Assembly: GCF_963678635.1 (NCBI RefSeq)
Contig: NC_087071.1
Coordinates: 30,616,141 to 30,680,140 of the forward strand
Direction: 5' to 3'
Source: Symsagittifera roscoffensis
Taxonomy: Eukaryota > Xenacoelomorpha > Acoela > Convolutidae
Length of the DNA stretch: 64,000 nt
Positions 31,980 through 44,022 of the stretch are shown piece by piece (position 1 is the first letter of the stretch; each line of letters starts with the position of its first letter). Under the pieces are notes generated by a model. That model was not told where the DNA came from. It was given only the letters and a program-made list of their open reading frames with translations, and made no database searches. The translations under genes were made by a program, and so were the position numbers.

Positions 31980-31983
31980 CAAC

Positions 31984-34205
31984 CAAAAAAGTTTGAGAAA
32001 AAATCAAGTGAAAGAAAAACGTGTTTTGGATAAGAAAATGATGTTCATACAAGTTCCATGAATGGAAATATTTATTAATAGAATTTTCGTGCATTTTTCT
32101 GTACTTATGTAGCCTTGCCACAAAAATAAATACCAGTATTATGAGATGAAATAGTACTACAGTGTGTTTTTAAACCGTGCAATATAAATCAGTAGTTAAG
32201 TCTGGTGCTTTCATTGAAATTTTTATTTGCGGTGCACAGTTTAATGTTAGACTGTATTTCTAGTTCACAGTTCTGTGATATGTACGTTTTCAATGAGGTA
32301 AAAATGTTTGTACAATAGGTTTTTGGCATCAATTCTTTTACATATTGTGAGGCCAAATTGTGCTTAGTTATGTAAAAATGATTTGAAAACAGTTTAGAGC
32401 ATACCTATGAGAAAGAACAGTTGTTATTTTACTGCTTGAAACAGCGTGAAATTTACGAAAAAGTGCACAAGTTTCAGGTGCTCCGCATGAAGATAAAAAC
32501 TACGAGACATGGCATGTAAGCGTAGGTGGTAATTTATCCGATACTAGTACATGTTTTGATTGGTTCGATGATTCAAATTAAGGTAACATTTCATGCAAAA
32601 TCTTTCATCGATGTTTCCAAACAAGCAGGCATCCTGTTACATTTGCCGACTAAAAAACACAGCAAACTCAAAACAGAAACTGTGACTTTATAGAGATAGT
32701 CCAAACTCTGCCTTGTTCACTTATTTGCTTGGGTTTCAATATGTTTGTAATAGGTTAACATCAACTATAGATTTCATCTAGAGTTTCTGTGAATAAGTCG
32801 AGATGTGAATAAGTTTCGAGATGCTATGTAAGCTCTTGCTCAACTGCTAAGAAACAAAAGTAGGAAAAAGCAAAGAAAACACACTCTCTTTTGGAAAACC
32901 AGTCACCTTAACACGCAGTTTTTACTTTGTAGTTTGTTTTGGATAATTGTTAAAAGCAAAATTGCACTAGTGCTTCAAATATTGCCTTAGTGTTTCAAAT
33001 GTGGCCTTAGTTTTTCAAAAATGCACTATGTTTTCAAATATTGAAAAAAATCTTCCAAATATGGTATGCAAAAATATTTTACACGCGTGTTTTTTTTTGT
33101 ATATATAACACACTTGTTCATTACGTTTCCGTGCCATTATTGAAACACTAGTGCAATATTGTACAAGATAGTGCATCACTAGATTTGAAACACTAGTGCT
33201 TTTTTTCTTGGAACAACCAACTAATTAGAATCAAATTTAAAAAAACTCATGTTAGCGTGAAAAAATGTGAGAGATGCAATTCTGGATCAACAAACTTTTC
33301 AAAGGCGTTTTTTTCAATGTTTGCACATGTGTTTCATACCAGATAAGCAACCGTTTAAATTGCATCTGGAAGTTCGATCACATCTCGACACGGCTTGTCT
33401 GATTTATTCACAAATTGGTCAATGCAATATATAAACCTGCTGCTCATCTACTAAAAAGTAGGTGCTAGGATAATTGGATGGGTTTTTACCGGAGAAAAAA
33501 AAGCAACAAAATAAACCGGAGAAAAATAAATACGCATCTAAAGAAAAATACATTTAAAACCAAAAAAAAAATCCTTCAAAAAACAAAACAAAATAGTAGC
33601 AACTACGTTAGTTTTTGCAGAGACATTGAGATGTACCAAATTTCTTTCCTGATAAAACCACACAAATAATATAAAATAGAAACAAAAATTTTGTGTTCAC
33701 GCTCTTTTTCAAAATTTTTTTGCTTCTTTTGCAAATTGTTCTAAAGAAAAAATGATATAATTTTGCATCTCTCGCAAAATGAAAACAAAACTTGGATTAC
33801 GTGCTGGTATATTCTGGATCAACAAAGTACGAAAATTGTTCCTATGAAGTAAGAGGATCAAGGTTATTCAGATTTAAATTTTTTTTTGTTTCAGCTGATT
33901 CAGTCAAAAGAACGTGCTCATAACATACATGTTATTTTCTCAAGTCGACTGGAATTTTTTTTTTAATAAGATGGTTTAATCTAATTTTTTGAGCTTTGAA
34001 AATTATGAGGTTGCATTACGTTTTTTTCCCCAGTATGTTGCCCAAAATTAGGCATGGAACTAATTTCTACTCTCTAAAACGCTAGTTTTTATGGTTGATT
34101 CATTACAACAGGTGCCGTTTGTCGTATCAAGGACTCATATGTTGTTTCGGTGTCTGATAATGCCATTTTGTACAATCTGCACTATATATTTTTTCAAACC
34201 ATTTG
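31984..34205. other. AT-rich intergenic DNA
   Basis: 2.2 kb without a credible gene. The only long frames are low-complexity (for example an A-rich 63-codon ORF at 33,478-33,669). It contains the 20-bp repeat cluster at 32,961-33,200. Confidence 0.5.
32961..33200. repeat. Cluster of 20-bp direct repeats followed by inverted copies
   Basis: Four to five units of ATTGCACTAGTGCTTCAAAT type lie head to tail at exact 20-bp period over 32,961-33,060. After an AT-rich spacer, two or three copies occur in inverted orientation (TTGAAACACTAGTGCAATAT at 33,139, another at 33,185). The arrangement can fold back on itself. Confidence 0.7.
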
Positions 34206-36429
34206 AAGTTTTAAGTAACAGCATAGTTTGGCCCTGTTTGCAATTTAGGTTTCTCGCTGAAAAAGTTTCACTTTGAATGAACATATTCTACGGGTCTTAT
34301 TAGAAAGTTTTCATTCTGTGGCATAACTAAGTACCAAAACTGCTATTTTTGAACCTAAAAAAGCTTGTAAATTTTTTATACAAACTAATATGATTTCCTG
34401 AAGGGTGGATCTGATCGTTCGCTCTTAGTCTATAACTTTTTCAGAATAAGTAGTGATCAGTATCAACATGGAAATTAGGCATTTAAAAGAGTGAAAATCT
34501 AAATTTTAATCTAGTTTTGCCAACTAGTGTATGTTGGGTGATATTGAAAACGCAACAAAAAATTGTTGAAGAGCAAAAGCAATTCAAAAAAAAATTTGTA
34601 AATGGAATTTGCTGAATCAATATGATTGCTCTAATACACTGGTGGAGAAATATAAGCGCAAATTTAGGATATTAATCTTCACACTGGCTGTTTTCATTGT
34701 ACAGTTTGGAAAACGTTTCCTTCGAAATTTAGTATAAAAAATTGCTTAGACCGAGAGCAAATGAGTCAATATTTGGTTTCAATGACTCACCGAGGTAATC
34801 CGAGTCCCAAACTGCCAATTTTCCTCATCTGTACTGATTTCAATACTTCGCATGAAAAAGACAGAAACGTCCTATTTTAATAAAGTTTCCGCACTGATTA
34901 CTTCCATCTTTTCGCTAAGAACGTTTTAAGTCCCATGAAAACCTTTTTAAATTTGCTGATTCAACAAAGATATCGTTAAGAAGCAAACTTCAGTGCAGAT
35001 GAAGAAAACTGGCTTTTTCAGGCCCGGATATATTTGCTCATGGTCTATGTTTAAAATTTACCTACTTTTGAAAAAAATGTTGCCTGGAATGGACAATGAA
35101 AGTAGGTACTTTAATTAAAGTAATTCCTAAATTGCGCTTGATTTTGTACTTTAGTGTAGGTAACAACAATTTTCGTCAACTTATTTTGAAAGCAAACTCA
35201 AAATAAAAAATTAGGACTAGAAAGCGTGGAAATTGTCTATATATTGCCTGATTTTTTTTCATAAATTTTGTTTGATCCTTGTTTTAGCCACAATCTCTTG
35301 GATTTTTCATGGTCATCATTATGAAAGAATGTTTTCACTGTTTTACCATCGGTAACTCCTAATTTCAGTGCCCTACCGCTTATTTCTAGGTAACCTAAAG
35401 GGATGCTACTCGAAAGGTTGAATTACCTGTATAGCAGTCCTGATGTAGATTTATTTACCTGTTTGATCAAAATGATGTGTGTCAAAATTTTATCTGCATC
35501 AAATTCAAATTCAAATTATAATTTAAAATCAATGTCTTTATCATTTGTTAAAACAGAAAAATAAGACATGAACTAACTGTTTTTTTTTTTTGAATAAAAT
35601 TTTTTTTTATCGTTTTAGGGAAATATGCATGACATTTCCCGATAAAACATTTTAAAAGTTGCCTATCGCCAAGTATTTTAACACCACAGTATTAGTTAAG
35701 CAAAGATCTATATTAATTTTTTCTTTAAAACGCCTACTTCACAAAATCGTTCTGTAAATCAATACTAAGAATCCGCACTAAAAGTTTTTTGAATTGGAGA
35801 AGACAACCAGAGCTAAACTATCTGGAAGTACCATCAAATGACAACCAGGACTTGTCGTTTTTTTTTCAAAACAGTTTTCCTTGACTTCAGCAAAATCTCA
35901 CAGAGGCAAGCATTTCTTTCTGAGAAAGTTTGAAATGACGTTTTCACTTTGACAACAAATTCAGGCCTTCAAGCGCATTTACTGCATACATTGAAAACTG
36001 GCTTCTTTCATGCTTGGAACAAATTAGTATGTAATTAGTTTCAGTTCATGAAAGTTTCATAGCCTACAGTTCGGCTGATTGTCTACTGGCCATGTTAAAA
36101 ACTTTGTTTGGTTTCGCAGTAACAGCAGTTCAAAAAAAACCTTCCGAATTTATTTTGGTTCAATTATTATCTTCCTGGTTAAATATAATACCTTGCGCTT
36201 AAAACCCCAAATATAGAAGGTTAAAACAAGAAAAAGCGCCATTAGGAGGACAAACTGTGCATTTTGTGCATTGTAAGCGGATTCTCCAAATCGGATCATA
36301 TTGGTTGCGCAATTCGTAACAATGCTATTTACTTTCATGTCTTGGTTATTTTGGATTCCTTATACAAAAACTTGAAACACCGAAACAATCAAAATCACTC
36401 CAAAAAGCGAATTTGCTGAGTCCTCAAAA

Positions 36430-37520
36430 GTTCTTGCAGAATCCGGAACAGTTTGTGGAATCCGCAAACCAATATCTAGACATGTGTACAGTAAAATTGA
36501 GCTGTTGCGGAAACCGGATAGTGTAAATCTTGTCCACAAATTGTAGATGGAATCCGCATTTTTTTGCGGATTCCATTTACATATTTAGATGAATGTAGTA
36601 GCGTTTTATAGTATGTCTTTTCTCTACTAGAGATTTTTGAAATGAATAAGTTATACACAAATTAGTTTTCAAAATTTTACTTGTTACACGCATGCGATGC
36701 GGGACCTTTCTATCATAGTTGCTTCTTCGATGGACCACTCATTACATTGGTTGTGATTTCATCTCATCTCAAACAATGCCCTCATAATTTGATTTCACTC
36801 TATCGTCTCATCCCAAATACTGCCCTAATAGTTTTACTTCACTCTCCGCCAACAAGATCAGTAATTGGGGTTGATGGAATTAATCCCAAATACTGATTGA
36901 TGGAATCAATTCCAAATACCTGTTTCGGCTATAATTACAGCATAAACACGGCGTAAGTACTGCAGTCGTCCAACCCACAGCATAAATAGGTATGTTTATG
37001 TTGGCGTTGTGTTTCCGAACACTCAAACCAATAACTCCAAGTAAAGAATTTATTCGGTGTTTTTTTTCTCAATTTATTGATCGCAAAAGTTTCTTAGATC
37101 CCAATACTCTATAACTCTTATATCCCTATGTATCCTAAAAACTCAAGGGTGATACCCGCCGATTTGATTATCTAATATTTTAAGACTTGTTTGTGGTTTC
37201 CTTAGCCAAGCCTTTGCTTTTAATTTCCGCGTTGCTGTTTATAAGAGTTTCAGCTCCAGCTCCAGCTCCCAATTTATCGAATGCAACTTCAGTAACAAAC
37301 AAATTTTGCTCACATTTGCTGATTCCGCTTACAAAAAACGCGGTTTCTTTTTACGTTTGCGGATCCATTTACAATTTTCAGAATCCACTTAAAATTGCGG
37401 AATCCAGAACAATTAGCTATATTCGCTTGTTGCGGAGTCCGCGACACAACAAATGTGCCGACAAAACTTACTTTACAGTTATTGGTACGCGGAATCCACG
37501 GATATTTTCCAAGTGAATTC
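36430..37520. repeat. Dispersed GCGGAATCC motif cluster (unit copy 1)
   Basis: Variants of GCGGAATCC or GGATTCCGC occur more than ten times in both orientations between 36,430-36,580 and 37,315-37,510, in places at about 18-25 bp spacing. Matching clusters lie at +5,992 and about +12,023 bp in the other units. Such clusters are typical of subterminal repeats of DNA transposons, but no transposase or terminal repeat was found. Confidence 0.55.
36547..36576. repeat. Perfect 12-bp hairpin ATGGAATCCGCA
   Basis: Two perfect 12-nt arms with a loop of six T. Identical copies lie at 42,539-42,568 and 48,570-48,599. Confidence 0.85.
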
Positions 37521-37685
37521 CACTTATTTTTGGGAACATGCCCATAGTTTTGTCTCTGGAATTCAGGAGCAAAGAGACACAAAGTGCACAGTTTAGCCTC
37601 GTAATGACTTGATTCATTCCATCAAGTATAATTGTTTACTAGATAAGTTAAACTTTGAAAAAGATTTTGATAAAAAAACTGTTCA

Positions 37686-38307
37686 CAAGGTCATTGAAAC
37701 AACTATTCATTTGAATTTAAACTATTTTTAAAGTACAAAAAAGTCTGATTTGCATTCTAAGAAAAAAGTTCGAGTTCCACATTCAAAGATGAAATTTTTT
37801 TTCTCCTTTTCTTTGTAAGATCTTAAATTTAAAAGCATATGGGACTAAGAACGAGTACTTTTCGTATCTTTTCGAGCAAGATAATGGTACAAACTTTGTC
37901 GGTGCAGAGAAAGAGCTTCTTCTGTGTACTCGAGCATGGAATGATCTTGCGCCCGCTCTCCTTGTCCACAAAGGCATCGAATGGAAGTATAACCCACAAG
38001 GTCATTGAAACAACTATTCATTTGAATTTAAACTACTTTTAAAGTACAAAAAAGTCTGATTTGCATTCTAAGAAAAAAGTTCGAGTTCCACATTCAAAGA
38101 TGGAAATTTTTTTCTCCTTTTCTTTGTAAGATCTTAAATTTAAAAGCATATGGGACTAAGAGTGAGTACTTTTCGTATCTTTTCGAGCAAGATAATGGTA
38201 CAAACTTTGTCTGTGCAGAGAAAGAGCTTCTTCTGTGTACTCGAGCATGGAATGATCTTGCGCCCGCTCTCCTTGTCCACAAAGGCATCGAATCGAAGTA
38301 TAACCCA
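37686..38307. repeat. 311-bp tandem duplication inside array copy 1
   Basis: 37,686-37,996 is followed directly by 37,997-38,307. Each half joins non-coding DNA to a fragment of integrase beginning at GATAATGGTAC. The first half matches the element at 58,484 onward better (GGTGCAGAG, ATGGAAG); the second has TGTGCAGAG and ATCGAAG. Copy 2 has the same duplication at 43,677-44,298; copy 3 does not. Confidence 0.85.
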
Positions 38308-38898
38308 CCATCTTCACCACATCATGGTGGCTCTTGGGAACGTCTTGTACGTAGTTGCAAGAGAGTTTTCTACTACATCCTCACACCCCGTAAGTTAACC
38401 GACGAGGTACTCCAGACCACATTTTGTCTGGCGGAACAGTCCCTCAATGCGCGTCCACTTACAGCGGTAAGCAGTGACCCGAATGAGATTGAGGCTTTAA
38501 CGCCAAATCACTTCTTGATAAGCCAGCGCTCAGTTAGTTTCCCGTCGATTACGACGGACGAACATTTCGATCATCGAAAGCGTTATCTTCGCGCACAAGG
38601 ATACGCTAACGTCATCTGCACTAGATGGCTACGCGAGTACGTTCCGACTCTCAACAAATGCCGTAAATGGCACACACCTGCCGAACAAGAACTCAAAGCC
38701 GGAGATCTTGTTTGGATCGTTGAGGATAGTAGCCCGCGTGGTTACTACCCTCTCGCTCGCGTCAAAATGCTTAACTATGGCAAAGACGCTACCGCCCGGT
38801 CCGCACTCCTTAAAACCGCAACAGGAGATTTAACCCGATCTCTTGTTAAACTCGCCCCAGTTCTCGCTCCGTTGGGGCCCGAGGATGTTCAAGATTGA
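38032..38898 (+). pseudogene. BEL/Pao integrase C-terminal fragment, array copy 1
   Basis: An open frame of 289 codons with no ATG in its first half. Integrase homology starts at 38,191 (DNGTNFVCAEKELL), includes the third catalytic acidic residue in HHGGSWERLVRS, and continues into the conserved C-terminal domain of BEL/Pao integrases (TRWLREYVPTLN, GDLVWIVEDSSPRGYYPLAR, LLKTATGDLTRSLVKLAP) to TGA 38,896-38,898. The first 53 codons come from unrelated DNA. The zinc domain and first catalytic Asp are missing, so it is a fragment. An AATAAA lies 2 nt after the stop. Confidence 0.8.
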
Positions 38899-38920
38899 AA
38901 ATAAAATGAAAGCATATCAA

Positions 38921-38992
38921 GACCAGCTAGTCTAGCGGTAACGTACTTGACCTGAAACCGAAAGGTTGCCGGTTCAAATCCCGGTCATTCCA
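38921..38992 (+). tRNA. tRNA-like sequence (probable tRNA pseudogene or SINE head), array copy 1
   Basis: An A-box-like TAGTCTAGCGG (38,928-38,938) and a B-box GGTTCAAATCC (38,971-38,981) are spaced as in tRNA genes. The T-stem lacks one base and the acceptor ends do not pair, so it is not a functional tRNA. It sits 23 bp after the integrase stop codon. Confidence 0.5.
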
Positions 38993-39038
38993 AGTAATTT
39001 ACTACTAAAAGACTTGGAATACACTTGATTTGAACCGG
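38969..39038. repeat. 70-bp inverted repeat built on the tRNA-like T-arm
   Basis: The arms 38,969-38,995 and 39,012-39,038 pair over CCGGTTCAAATC (12 bp) and ATTCCAAGT (9 bp) with a 6-nt mismatch block between and a 16-nt loop. The right arm is thus an antisense tRNA 3' half. Copies lie at 44,960-45,029 and 50,675-50,744. Confidence 0.8.
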
Positions 39039-40338
39039 ATAAAAAATGTTTAAGTCAAACTTGTTTTTAAATGATGTTCTGGACATGAACTTAATTAGAC
39101 TTTGGCCAGAATTGACTTCTAACTTCTGGCAAGCGTGAAAATCCCCACTTATTGGCAAAAGTAGTGACAATAAAGTCGCTTTCGATTTCGATTTCGTTTA
39201 AAAATTGATAATTTTGTTACGAAACAGATATTATTCCGTTGTTTCCTCTTAATGATTTTCGATAATTATTGAAGGAAAAAATATATATATTGAACAATCG
39301 TGTTCTCAATCGAGATACATACAGCCAATCTACAGACCGATGATAAACTCGACCGACATACCACAGACCGAACACAGGAGGAAACATGGTCTGCCGACAA
39401 TCGACGACAAACCAGACGAAACCCTTGACGACTCAGTTTTTTGTGAGTGAGAAGTACCTCAGTGAAAGGTGATTGTGCAATTTCACGAAGGTGTATGCAG
39501 ACAGCTACCTGCAAGTGAGACAGGAATCTCCCCAACCGTTTTTGATGGTAGAAGTTGACAAAAAAACTATTGTAAGACGTAACTTTTCAGTTTAGTTTCT
39601 TCATAAACCAGAGCTACAATTGTTTTACGATCCTTTAAAGTTTTTTATTGTGACCCATCAAATCCATTCAGTGTGCTAAAATGTTGATTTCATTATGTTT
39701 ACCGTGCTTTTGCCAATAGTCTAACCTGAATACGCCACCCAGAAAATCCGAAATCCAAAAAAAAAATCGAATATCGAAAAAATTTGACTTAAAGTTAAAA
39801 TTTTGGTTTCATTTGCTAGTTTATAGTTAGTAGTCGATAACTCAAACCCGAACCCACCGTTCCGACCCGTTAGAAAAAAATTTTGTGAAAATTTTTGAGA
39901 AAATTTTCGCAAAAAATTGAAAAATCCGAAATCGACCCCAAATCGTCTAATCTCGGTACCAAACTGACGTAGACGATAAGAAGAAGAAAAAAATTTTTTC
40001 GAAAAAAAAAAAATTAAATTGTCATTTTTTTTTTGCGAAACAAAACAGCCCGGCAAACGTGAGCACTGCAAAATTACGCAGTGTACAGACCCCTTAGCAC
40101 TATATCAAGTCAATCCCTTTGAGTTTTTGCAACTCCGGTTGTTTCTGAGCAGGTGTGGGATTCTCAAAATCCGGTTGACTTGATTCCCCCCAGATGTTTT
40201 TTATCGAGCCGAATGCCGTCGTAAATGTATATATTAGCCGCTAGTTCGCTCTCTCGTGCTCATAAAACGCTACGTATAGCCGAGCAAAACCGTATATCGC
40301 AATAATGTTATGCCCTTGGTGGCTTAAGTCTCAACCTC
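38993..40338. other. Non-coding tail of array unit with LTR-like features
   Basis: About 1.3 kb without genes. It contains the inverted repeat above, a stretch shared with 58,839-59,213, A-rich tracts near 39,750-40,020, a stem-loop with core TTTTTGCAACTCCGG near 40,100-40,190, and a TATA-like GTATATATTAG near 40,230. Its position between integrase and, in unit 3, the gag leader argues that an LTR lies here; exact ends were not found. Confidence 0.45.
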
Positions 40339-43300
40339 AAGTTTTAAGTAACAGCATGCATAGTTTGGCCCTGTTTGCAATTTAGGTTTCTCGCTGAAAA
40401 AGTTCTACGGGTCTTATTAGAAAGTTTTCATTCTGTGGCATAACTAAGTACCAAAACTGCTATTTTTGAACCTAAAAAAGCTTGTAAATTTTTTATACAA
40501 ACTAATATGATTTCCTGAAGGGTGGATCTGATCGTTCGCTCTTAGTCTATAATTTTTTCAGAGTAAGTAGTGATCAGTATCAACATGGAAATCAGGCATT
40601 TAAAAGAGTAAAAATCTACATTTTAATCTAGTTTTGCCAACTAGTGTATATTGGGTGATATTGAAAACGCAACAAAAAATTGTTGAAGAGCAAAAGCAAT
40701 TCAAAAAAAATTTTGTAAATGGAATTTGCTGAATCAATATGATTGCTCTAATACACTGGTGGAGAAATATAAGCGCAAATTTAGGATATTAATCTTCACA
40801 CTGGCTGTTTTCATTGTACAGTTTGGAAAACGTTTCCTTCGAAATTTAGTATAAAAAATTGCTTAGACCGAGAGCAAATGAGTCAATATTTGGTTTCAAT
40901 GACTCACCGAGGTAATCCGAGTCCCAAACTGCCAATTTTCCTCATCCGTACTGATTTCAATACTTCGCATGAAAAAGACAGAAACGTCCTATTTTAATAA
41001 AGTTTCCGCACTGATTACTTCCATCTTTTCGCTAAGAACGTTTTAAGTCCCATGAAAACCTTTTTAAATTTGCTGATTCAACAAAGATATCGTTAAGAAG
41101 CAAACTTCAGTGCAGATGAAGAAAACTGGCTTTTTCAGGCCCGGATATATTTGCTCTTGGTCTATGTTTAAAATTTACCTACTTTTGAAAAAAATGTTGC
41201 CTGGAATGGACAATGAAAGTAGGTACTTTAATTAAAGTAATTCCTAAATTGCGCTTGATTTTGTACTTTAGTGTAGGTAACAACAATTTTTGTCAACTTA
41301 ATTTGAAAGCAAACTCTAAAAAGCGTGGAAATTGTCTGTATATTGCCTGATTTTTTTCATAAATTTTGTTTGATCCTTGTTTTAGCCACAATCTCTTGGA
41401 TTTTTCATGGTCATCATTATAATTTAAAATCAATGTCTTTATCATTTGTTAAAACAGAAAAATAAGACATGAACTAACTGTTTTTCTTTGAATAAAAAGT
41501 TTTTTTTACGGCACAGTTTTTTTGAAGCGTACAAAAAAGTTATACAACTAAAACTAAAAGTTATACAACTAAAAGTTATACAACTAAAATGTTTCAATCA
41601 AATAACTTTGGGGAAATATGCATGACATTTTCCGATAAAAATTTTTAAAAGTTACCTATCGCCAAGTATTTTAACACCGCAGTATTAGTTAAGCAAAGAT
41701 CTATATTAATTTTTTCTTTAAAACGCCTACTTCACAAAATCGTTCTGTAAATCAATACTAAGAATCCGCACTGAAAGTTTTTTGAATTAGAGAAGACAAC
41801 CAGAGCTAAACTATCTGGAAGTACCATCAAACGACAACCAGGACTTGTCGTTTTTTTTCAAAACAGTTTTCCTTGACTTCAGCAAAATCTCACTGAGGCA
41901 AGCATTTCTTTCTGAGAAAGTTTGAAATGACGTTTTCACTTTGACAACAAATTCAGGCCTTCAAGCGCATTTACTGCATACATTGAAAACTGGCTTCTTT
42001 CATGCTTGGAACAAATTAGTATGTAATTAGTTTCAGTTCATGAAAGTTTCATAGCCTACAGTTCGGCTGATTGTCTACTGGCCATGTTAAAAACTTTGTT
42101 TGGTTTCGCAGTAACAGCAGTTCAAAAAAAACCTTCCGAATTTATTTTGGTTCAATTATTATCTTCCTGGTTAAATATAATACCTTGCGCTTAAAACCCC
42201 AAATATAGAAGGTTAAAACAAGAAAAAGCGCCATTAGGAGGACAAACTGTGCATTTTGTGCATTGTAAGCGGATTCTCCAAATCGGATCATATTGGTTGC
42301 GCAATTCGTAACAATGCTATTTACTTTCATGTCTTGGTTATTTTGGATTCCTTATACAAAAACTTGAAACACCGAAACAATCAAAATCACTCCAAAAAGC
42401 GAATTTGCTGAGTCCTCAAAAGTTCTTGCAGAATCCGGAACAGTTTGTGGAATCCGCAAACCAATATCTAGACATGTGTACAGTAAAATTGAGCTGTTGC
42501 GGAAACCGGATAGTGTAAATCTTGTCCACAAATTGTAGATGGAATCCGCATTTTTTTGCGGATTCCATTTACATATTTAGATGAATGTAGTAGCGTTTTA
42601 TAGTATGTCTTTTCTCTACTAGAGATTTTTGAAATGAATAAGTTATACACAAATTAGTTTTCAAAATTTTACTTGTTACACGCATGCGATGCGGGACCTT
42701 TCTATCATAGTTGCTTCTTCGATGGACCACTCATTACATTGGTTGTGATTTCATCTCATCTCAAACAATGCCCTCATAATTTGATTTCACTCTATCGTCT
42801 CATCCCAAATACTGCCCTAATAGTTTTACTTCACTCTCCGCCAACAAGATCAGTAATTGGGGTTGATGGAATTAATCCCAAATACTGATTGATGGAATCA
42901 ATTCCAAATACCTGTTTCGGCTATAATTACAGCATAAACACGGCGTAAGTACTGCAGTCGTCCAACCCACAGCATAAATAGGTATGTTTATGTTGGCGTT
43001 GTGTTTCCGAACACTCAAACCAATAACTCCAAGTAAAGAATTTATTCGGTGTTTTTTTTCTCAATTTATTGATCGCAAAAGTTTCTTAGATCCCAATACT
43101 CTATAACTCTTATATTCCTATGTATCCTAAAAACTCAAGGGTGATACCCGCCGATTTGATTATCTAATATTTTAAGACTTGTTTGTGGTTTCCTTAGCCA
43201 AGCCTTTGCTTTTAATTTCCGCGTTGCTGTTTATAAGAGTTTCAGCTCCAGCTCCAGCTCCCAATTTATCGAATGCAACTTCAGTAACAAACAAATTTTG

Positions 43301-44022
43301 CTCACATTTGCTGATTCCGCTTACAAAAAACGCGGTTTCTTTTTACGTTTGCGGATCCATTTACAATTTTCAGAATCCACTTAAAATTGCGGAATCCAGA
43401 ACAATTAGCTATATTCGCTTGTTGCGGAGTCCGCGACACAACAAATGTGCCGACAAAACTTACTTTACAGTTATTGGTACGCGGAATCCACGGATATTTT
43501 CCAAGTGAATTCCACTTATTTTTGGGAACATGCCCATAGTTTTGTCTCTGGAATTCAGGAGCAAAGAGACACAAAGTGCACAGTTTAGCCTCGTAATGAC
43601 TTGATTCATTCCATCAAGTATAATTGTTTACTAGATAAGTTAAACTTTGAAAAAGATTTTGATAAAAAACTGTTCACAAGGTCATTGAAACAACTATTCA
43701 TTTGAATTTAAACTATTTTTAAAGTACAAAAAAGTCTGATTTGCATTCTAAGAAAAAAGTTCGAGTTCCACATTCAAAAATGAAATTTTTTTTCTCCTTT
43801 TCTTTGTAAGATCTTAAATTTAAAAGCATATGGGACTAAGAACGAGTACTTTTCGTATCTTTTCGAGCAAGATAATGGTACAAACTTTGTCGGTGCAGAG
43901 AAAGAGCTTCTTCTGTGTACTCGAGCATGGAATGATCTTGCGCCCGCTCTCCTTGTCCACAAAGGCATCGAATGGAAGTATAACCCACAAGGTCATTGAA
44001 ACAACTATTCATTTGAATTTAA

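Larger units (their letters stand above)
34206..40338. repeat. 6-kb tandem array, copy 1 (6,133 bp)
   Basis: First unit of a three-unit direct array. Order: about 3.5 kb of non-coding AT-rich DNA, a 311-bp segment present twice (37,686-38,307), the C-terminal part of a BEL/Pao integrase on the plus strand, a tRNA-like sequence with inverted repeat, then about 1.3 kb of LTR-like/leader DNA ending CTCAACCTCAAG. Compared with the other units it has an extra segment of about 200 bp near 35,320-35,515 and lacks a short TACAACTAAA-rich insertion near 35,610. Confidence 0.9.

Noticed and set aside
32961..33200. CRISPR-like direct repeats
   Set aside because: Units are contiguous without spacers, degenerate and partly inverted, and the DNA is eukaryotic.
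33478..33669. 63-codon plus-strand ORF rich in Lys, Asn
   Set aside because: A-rich low-complexity DNA reads as poly-Lys/Asn; not evidence of coding.
36150..36338. 62-codon minus-strand ORF with a hydrophobic segment, identical in all three array units
   Set aside because: Identity reflects recent duplication of the unit, not selection; no start context or homology supports a gene.
37310..37582. 90-codon minus-strand ORF and overlapping plus-strand ORF in the array unit
   Set aside because: Both lie in the GCGGAATCC motif field and are mutual antisense; they look accidental.
38032..38898. A functional short integrase-derived host gene in the array
   Set aside because: The frame has no ATG before the conserved C-terminal domain, lacks the zinc domain and first catalytic Asp, and its three copies differ by untested recent changes. 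A domesticated role has no support.
38921..38992. Functional host tRNA gene
   Set aside because: A and B boxes are present, but the acceptor ends do not pair and the T-stem lacks a base, so a working tRNA is unlikely.
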